From NCBI GenBank assembly GCA_963575745.1, contig CAUYUJ010016693.1, forward strand, positions 562,001 to 604,424: 42,424 nt of DNA. Direction: 5' to 3'. A program made the translations under genes and the position numbers. Shown in pieces: positions 39,225-42,424 of this stretch; the stretch's first letter is position 1; each line of letters begins with the position of its first letter. Source of the stretch: Prorocentrum cordatum. Its lineage: Eukaryota; Sar; Dinophyceae; Prorocentrales; Prorocentraceae. The notes beneath the pieces are model-generated. The model worked only from the letters and a program-made list of their open reading frames with translations, was not told the DNA's origin and made no database searches.

Positions 39225-40250
39225 GGTTTCGGCGGAGCCCTACGGGGCCACGAAACGCTGTCCTGGGTGGCGCTTACGCATGTGGCCTGTGCCACTGGAG
39301 CCGTCGGTGGAGCTCCCGATGGGGCCACGAAGCGCTGTCCTGGGCGGCGTTGACTCATGCGGGCTGTGCCTCTGGAGCCTTCGGTGGAGCTCCCGATGGG
39401 GCCACGAATCGCTGTCCTGGATGGCGTTGACGCATGCGGCCTGTGCCGCTGGAGCCTTCGGTGAAGCTCCCTATGGTGCCTCGAAACGCTGTCCTGGGTG
39501 GCGCTGGCGCATGCGACCTGTGCCACTGGAGCCTTCGGTGGAGCTCCCTATGGGGCCACGAAACGCTGTCCTGGGTGGCGTTGACGCATGCGGCCTGTGC
39601 CACTGGAGCCGTCGGTGGAGCTCCCGATGGGGCCACGAAGCGCTGTCCTGGGTGGCGTTGACGCATGCGGCCTGTGCCGCTGGAGCCTTCGGTGGAGCTC
39701 CCGATGGGGCCACGAATCCTGGGTGGCGTTGACGCATGCGGCTTGTGCCACTGAAGCCTTCGGTGGAACCCCCATATGGGGCCACGAGTCCTGGGTGGCG
39801 TTGGCGCATGCGGCCTGTGCCACTGGAACCTTTTCCTATTGGGCCACGAAACGCTATCCTGGATAGCGTTTACGCGTGCGGCCTGTGCCATCGGAGCCTT
39901 CGGTGGGGCTCCTTATGGAGCCACGAATCGCTGTCCTGGATGGCGTTGACGCATGCGACCTGTGCCTCTGGAGCCTTCGGTGGAGCTCCCGATGGGGCCA
40001 CGAATCGCTGTCCTGGATGGCGTTGACGCATGCGGCCTGTGCCGCTGGAGCCTTCGGTGAAGCTCCCCATGGTGCCTCGAAACGCTGTCCTGGGTGGCGC
40101 TGGCGCATGCGACCTGTGCCACTGGAGCCTTCGGTGGAGCTCCCTATGGGGCCAGCGCTGCACTGAGTGGCGTTAACGCACGCGGCCTGTGCCACTGGAG
40201 TCTTCGGTGGAGCTCCCTATGAGGCCACGAAGCGCTGTCTTGGGTGGGTG
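39225..40250 (+). repeat. 77-bp tandem array, about 14 copies
   Basis: Units beginning GGAGCCTTCGGTGGAGCTCC start at 39297, 39374, 39451, 39528, 39605, 39682, 39753 (short), about 39826, 39893, 39970, 40047, 40124 and 40197, after a damaged first unit. The intact period is exactly 77 bp. Because 77 is not a multiple of three, each unit moves the frame, and open frames of 60-180 codons on both strands simply reflect the lack of stops. The variant GAAGCTCCCYATGGTGCCTC recurs at 39451 and 40047, which hints at a higher-order duplication of about 596 bp. Its core is the reverse complement of that of the array at 35620-36770. Confidence 0.95.
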
Positions 40251-40261
40251 AAATGCAGGGA

Positions 40262-40345
40262 GGTGACGAGGCGGATGGGAGGAGGGAGGAGGGGGAGGAG
40301 GGGGAGGAGGAGAGGAAAGGGGAGGGGAGGAGAGGAGGAGGGACG
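40262..40345. repeat. (GGA)n microsatellite
   Basis: GGAGGGAGGAGG-type tract directly downstream of the 77-bp array. Confidence 0.95.
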
Positions 40346-40552
40346 CAGGGGCGCTGTTTCTTCAAAACGAGGACCCAACACCACAGGATAGCTGGGGGAA
40401 AAAAACACGCAAAAACAAACAACGAGGCGGACATTAATTTTTTGGAGTGGCGGGAAGAGCAACGATCAACATGGAGAAGCGAGGAGGGAGGGTGGGTGGT
40501 GGCGCGCGCGTGTGTCTGTGTGGGCGGATGTTGTCCTCTTCCCGCCCCCCCC
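40346..40552. other. Unassigned spacer
   Basis: No gene or repeat recognised. Confidence 0.45.
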
Positions 40553-40745
40553 ACACACAGACACACAGACACACACACACACAGAGACACACAGACACAG
40601 ACACACAGACACCGAGAGGCAGACACAGACACACACACAGACACACAGACACACACAGACACACACACAGACACACACAGACACACAGACACACAGAGAC
40701 ACAGACACACAGACACACACGCACACACACACAAACACATACACA
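40553..40745. repeat. (ACACAG)n / (AC)n microsatellite
   Basis: ACACAGACAC words over about 190 bp. Cys/Val and Thr/His frames here are by-products. Confidence 0.98.
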
Positions 40746-41355
40746 CGCACTTTTTGCGTCGGCGGCTAGGCAGAGTGACTGCGCTGGCGAGTGGAGCAAA
40801 ACGGGGCAACGCGAAGCGAATTCCGCCACCATGCAGTAGGGGGGGAGGAGGCAGGACGACGGGGCGACGGCCGAGGCAGGGAGAGAGGCGGGGGCCCCGG
40901 CCGCTCAGAGCAGACCCATGCGCGTGGCGTGGCCGACGCCGCGGGGGGGGGGGGGGGGCAACGGCAGCAGGGGGGCTGCGGGGGGCCAGCGGCGGCGCGG
41001 GGGGGGCTGACTAGGTCAGCTGGCGAGGCGGGAGCGCGACCAGCTGGCAAAGCTGGAGCCCCAAGGGAGGGGACGGCGGGACCGGAAAACCGGGCAAAGC
41101 TTGGGGGGCGGGGGGCGCGGGCGGCAAGACCCGCCCAAGCTCCGGGGCCAGGGGAGCGCGGCCGGCAGGCCGACGCGGAGCGGAGACGCTGCAAGCTTCC
41201 TGTGGGAGCCGCGCGGCGAGCGGCAGCGGGCATGGGATGGGCACCGAACAGGCGCAGACACAGAGAGGATGGGCCACAGCGTCAGGAAGGACAGGGAGGC
41301 GCCCACCTGGGGGTAACAGCAACCACAGCGGTGGGCCGGTGGGCCGGAGGCTCGC
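40746..41355. other. Very GC-rich unassigned region
   Basis: G runs at 40941-40958 and 40999-41008, with GGGGGCGGGGGGCGCGGGCGG near 41103. No gene recognised. The composition drops sharply to AT-rich at 41356. Confidence 0.5.
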
Positions 41356-41522
41356 CATACAATGCAATTTTTAATACATGTTCCGGGTGCGGATCATTAG
41401 ACATGCAGGGATTTAGTATCAAAAACAACGATGAGTTCATGCATGAACTTATTCATAAATTAGTCATGTATCGAACATCCTATATCTTTAAGCATCCTAT
41501 GTATTAAAAACTGCCCCGTATG
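41356..41522. mobile_element. AT-rich MITE-like element (167 bp)
   Basis: CATACAATGCAATTTTTAAT at the left is mirrored by ATTAAAAACTGCCCCGTATG at the right (17 of 20 alike when reverse-complemented), continuing ACAT. The centre holds the palindrome GTTCATGCATGAAC (41435-41448). The segment is AT-rich inside a region of very high GC, consistent with a foreign insertion. No convincing target duplication. Confidence 0.72.
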
Positions 41523-41736
41523 CTGCGAAGGATGCGCGCTCACGATCCAGAGGGGGCGCGAGGCCGGGAGGGGGGGGGGGCAGGCGCCCGGCGCGCGTAG
41601 CAGTCGCATTGGGCGCGCCGGTGGCGAGAGGCAGCCCGCGGTCCGACGAGCGGCGACGGGGGCCAGCGGGAGAGTGGGCGGCGCAATAGCGCGGCCACTC
41701 GGCCTGGTCGGGGAGGCTGAAAGCAGCTCCCGGGCC
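41523..41736. other. GC-rich unassigned spacer
   Basis: No gene or repeat recognised. Confidence 0.45.
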
Positions 41737-42054
41737 CACAGGGGCGGGGGAGCGAGGGGCGGGAGAGGGGGAGCCCAGAGGCCTCCTAGATGGGGTCGGA
41801 GTGGACGGGGTCGGAGGACCGCGCCGCATCGCCGATATATCGGCGATGCATCGGCGATGTATCGGCGATGCATCGGCGAGGCACCGGCGATGCATCGTCG
41901 ACGTGGGCGATGCATCGGCGACGTCGACGTGAAGCAAAACGGGCTCCACGTCGACCCCCATCGCCGATGCATCGGCGATGCGGCGCGATCCTCCGACCCC
42001 ACCCACTCCCAGGCCCACAGGGGCGGGGGACCGAGGGGCGGGAGGGGGAGCCCG
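41737..42054. mobile_element. GATGCATCGG element flanked by 42-bp direct repeats
   Basis: 41777-42005 carries the left end GGCCTCCTAGATGGGGTCGG, a GCGATGCATCGGCGATGTAT-type interior and the right end GCGGCGCGATCCTCCGACC, ending in a shortened terminal repeat. On both sides lies the same GC-rich segment of about 42 bp (41737-41776 and 42013-42054), starting GCCCACAGGGGCGGGGG and ending GGGGGAGCCC. It is repeated once more in part at 42256-42283 (CAGGAGGGGGAGCCCGCGCT). Confidence 0.85.
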
Positions 42055-42074
42055 CGCTGGTCGGGAGCGGCCAA

Positions 42075-42235
42075 GAGGGGGGTGTCCAAGAGGGGGGGGT
42101 GCAAATCATGACCAGCGGCATGCGCGCGGCCCGGCGCGGGGGCCAGGGACGTAATGAAATAAGAAGAGGCGCCATGAAATCTGGCGAAATATCGTGACCC
42201 CCGCCATGATATCCACCCCCCCCTAGTCATCACCC
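42075..42235 (+). repeat. Dispersed repeat DR3, copy 3
   Basis: Reads GTCCAAGAGGGG, AAATCATGACCAGC, GCATGCGCGCGGCCC, GGGGCCAGGGACGT, AAGAAGAGG, GCCATGATATCC and CCTAGTCATCACC, in the same order as 37061-37270. Confidence 0.72.
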
Positions 42236-42424
42236 CCCTCTTTTCCGCCCCCGACGGCAGGAGGGGGAGCCCGCGCTGGTCGAGGCACCGTTGCGCAGCC
42301 GGGCGAGGCGGCCAGTCGGCCGTCGGAGGCACCGACAGCGCAGGCCCAGAGAGAGAGGGCCGGGGGCCGGGGAGGCGCAGAGGGCGGCACGGCGGCTGCC
42401 AAGCCAGGGTCAAAACACACACAC
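42236..42424. other. Unassigned right edge
   Basis: GC-rich; it ends in a short ACACAC at the window border. No gene recognised. Confidence 0.45.

Noticed and set aside
39214-40195. Frames across the 77-bp array as a repeat protein (leucine-rich or similar)
   Set aside because: The 77-bp period is not a multiple of three, so no repeat unit of constant peptide sequence exists. Frames on both strands are similarly open.
40434-40839. Cys/Val-rich or Thr/His-rich protein
   Set aside because: Translation of the ACACAG microsatellite.
1-42424. Bacterial origin (operons, ribosome binding sites, phage or defence island)
   Set aside because: No operon layout, no conserved bacterial protein, LINE-type retroelement and abundant microsatellites point to a eukaryote.

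Overview
The window looks like gene-poor, GC-rich nuclear DNA of a large-genome protist. My best guess is a dinoflagellate. The main reason is a degenerate LINE-type retroelement on the minus strand (about 19.1 down to 13.0 kb). Its domain order is an EEP/APE-like endonuclease, a reverse transcriptase, a 'thumb' region, paired Cys/His zinc fingers, and a C-terminal domain that I remember from dinoflagellate retroelement proteins. The abundance of simple repeats and of degenerate short-period arrays fits too. No spliced-leader sequence, rRNA, tRNA or clear host gene is visible, so the assignment stays an inference.

Layout. 1-7670: a satellite of about 405 bp monomers, 20 copies, with a six-monomer higher-order duplication. 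7.7-9.0 kb: part of a GATGCATCGG foldback element carrying a GGA microsatellite, then an ATC/CAT tract and a pyrimidine-rich tract. 9.0-12.7 kb: mostly unassigned, with one copy of a dispersed repeat (the other is at 27.8 kb), two copies of a hAT-like MITE, and a GGA tract. 13.0-19.1 kb: the broken LINE, split inside its reverse transcriptase by about 1.5 kb of CTTGGG-type repeat made of three 340-bp units. 19.3-23.3 kb: simple repeats, short duplications and a hairpin element. 23.4-26.0 kb: a degenerate 148-bp array between ACTCA-rich tracts, invaded by two MITE families. 26.8-27.5 kb: a GATCGAGG-like degenerate tract.

28.7-34.4 kb is a MITE graveyard. Several non-autonomous elements keep long terminal inverted repeats (TIRs), and some keep clean target-site duplications (TSDs). 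They include a nested pair at 29.3-29.6 kb. 35.1-42.4 kb holds simple repeats and two tandem arrays (35.6-36.8 and 39.2-40.25 kb) that share one core in opposite orientation. It also holds two copies of the GATGCATCGG element, one of them inserted in the arm of another inverted repeat, and an AT-rich MITE at 41.4 kb.

Almost all long open frames here are by-products of microsatellites (poly-Asp/His/Glu/Pro/Arg) or of satellite monomers, and I do not call them genes. The only protein-coding homology I can support is the dead retroelement, plus one short unrecognised candidate exon near 32.9 kb. The value of the window is a datable stratigraphy of transposon insertions and several apparently uncharacterised non-autonomous families. 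I found no operon-like or defence-like system.
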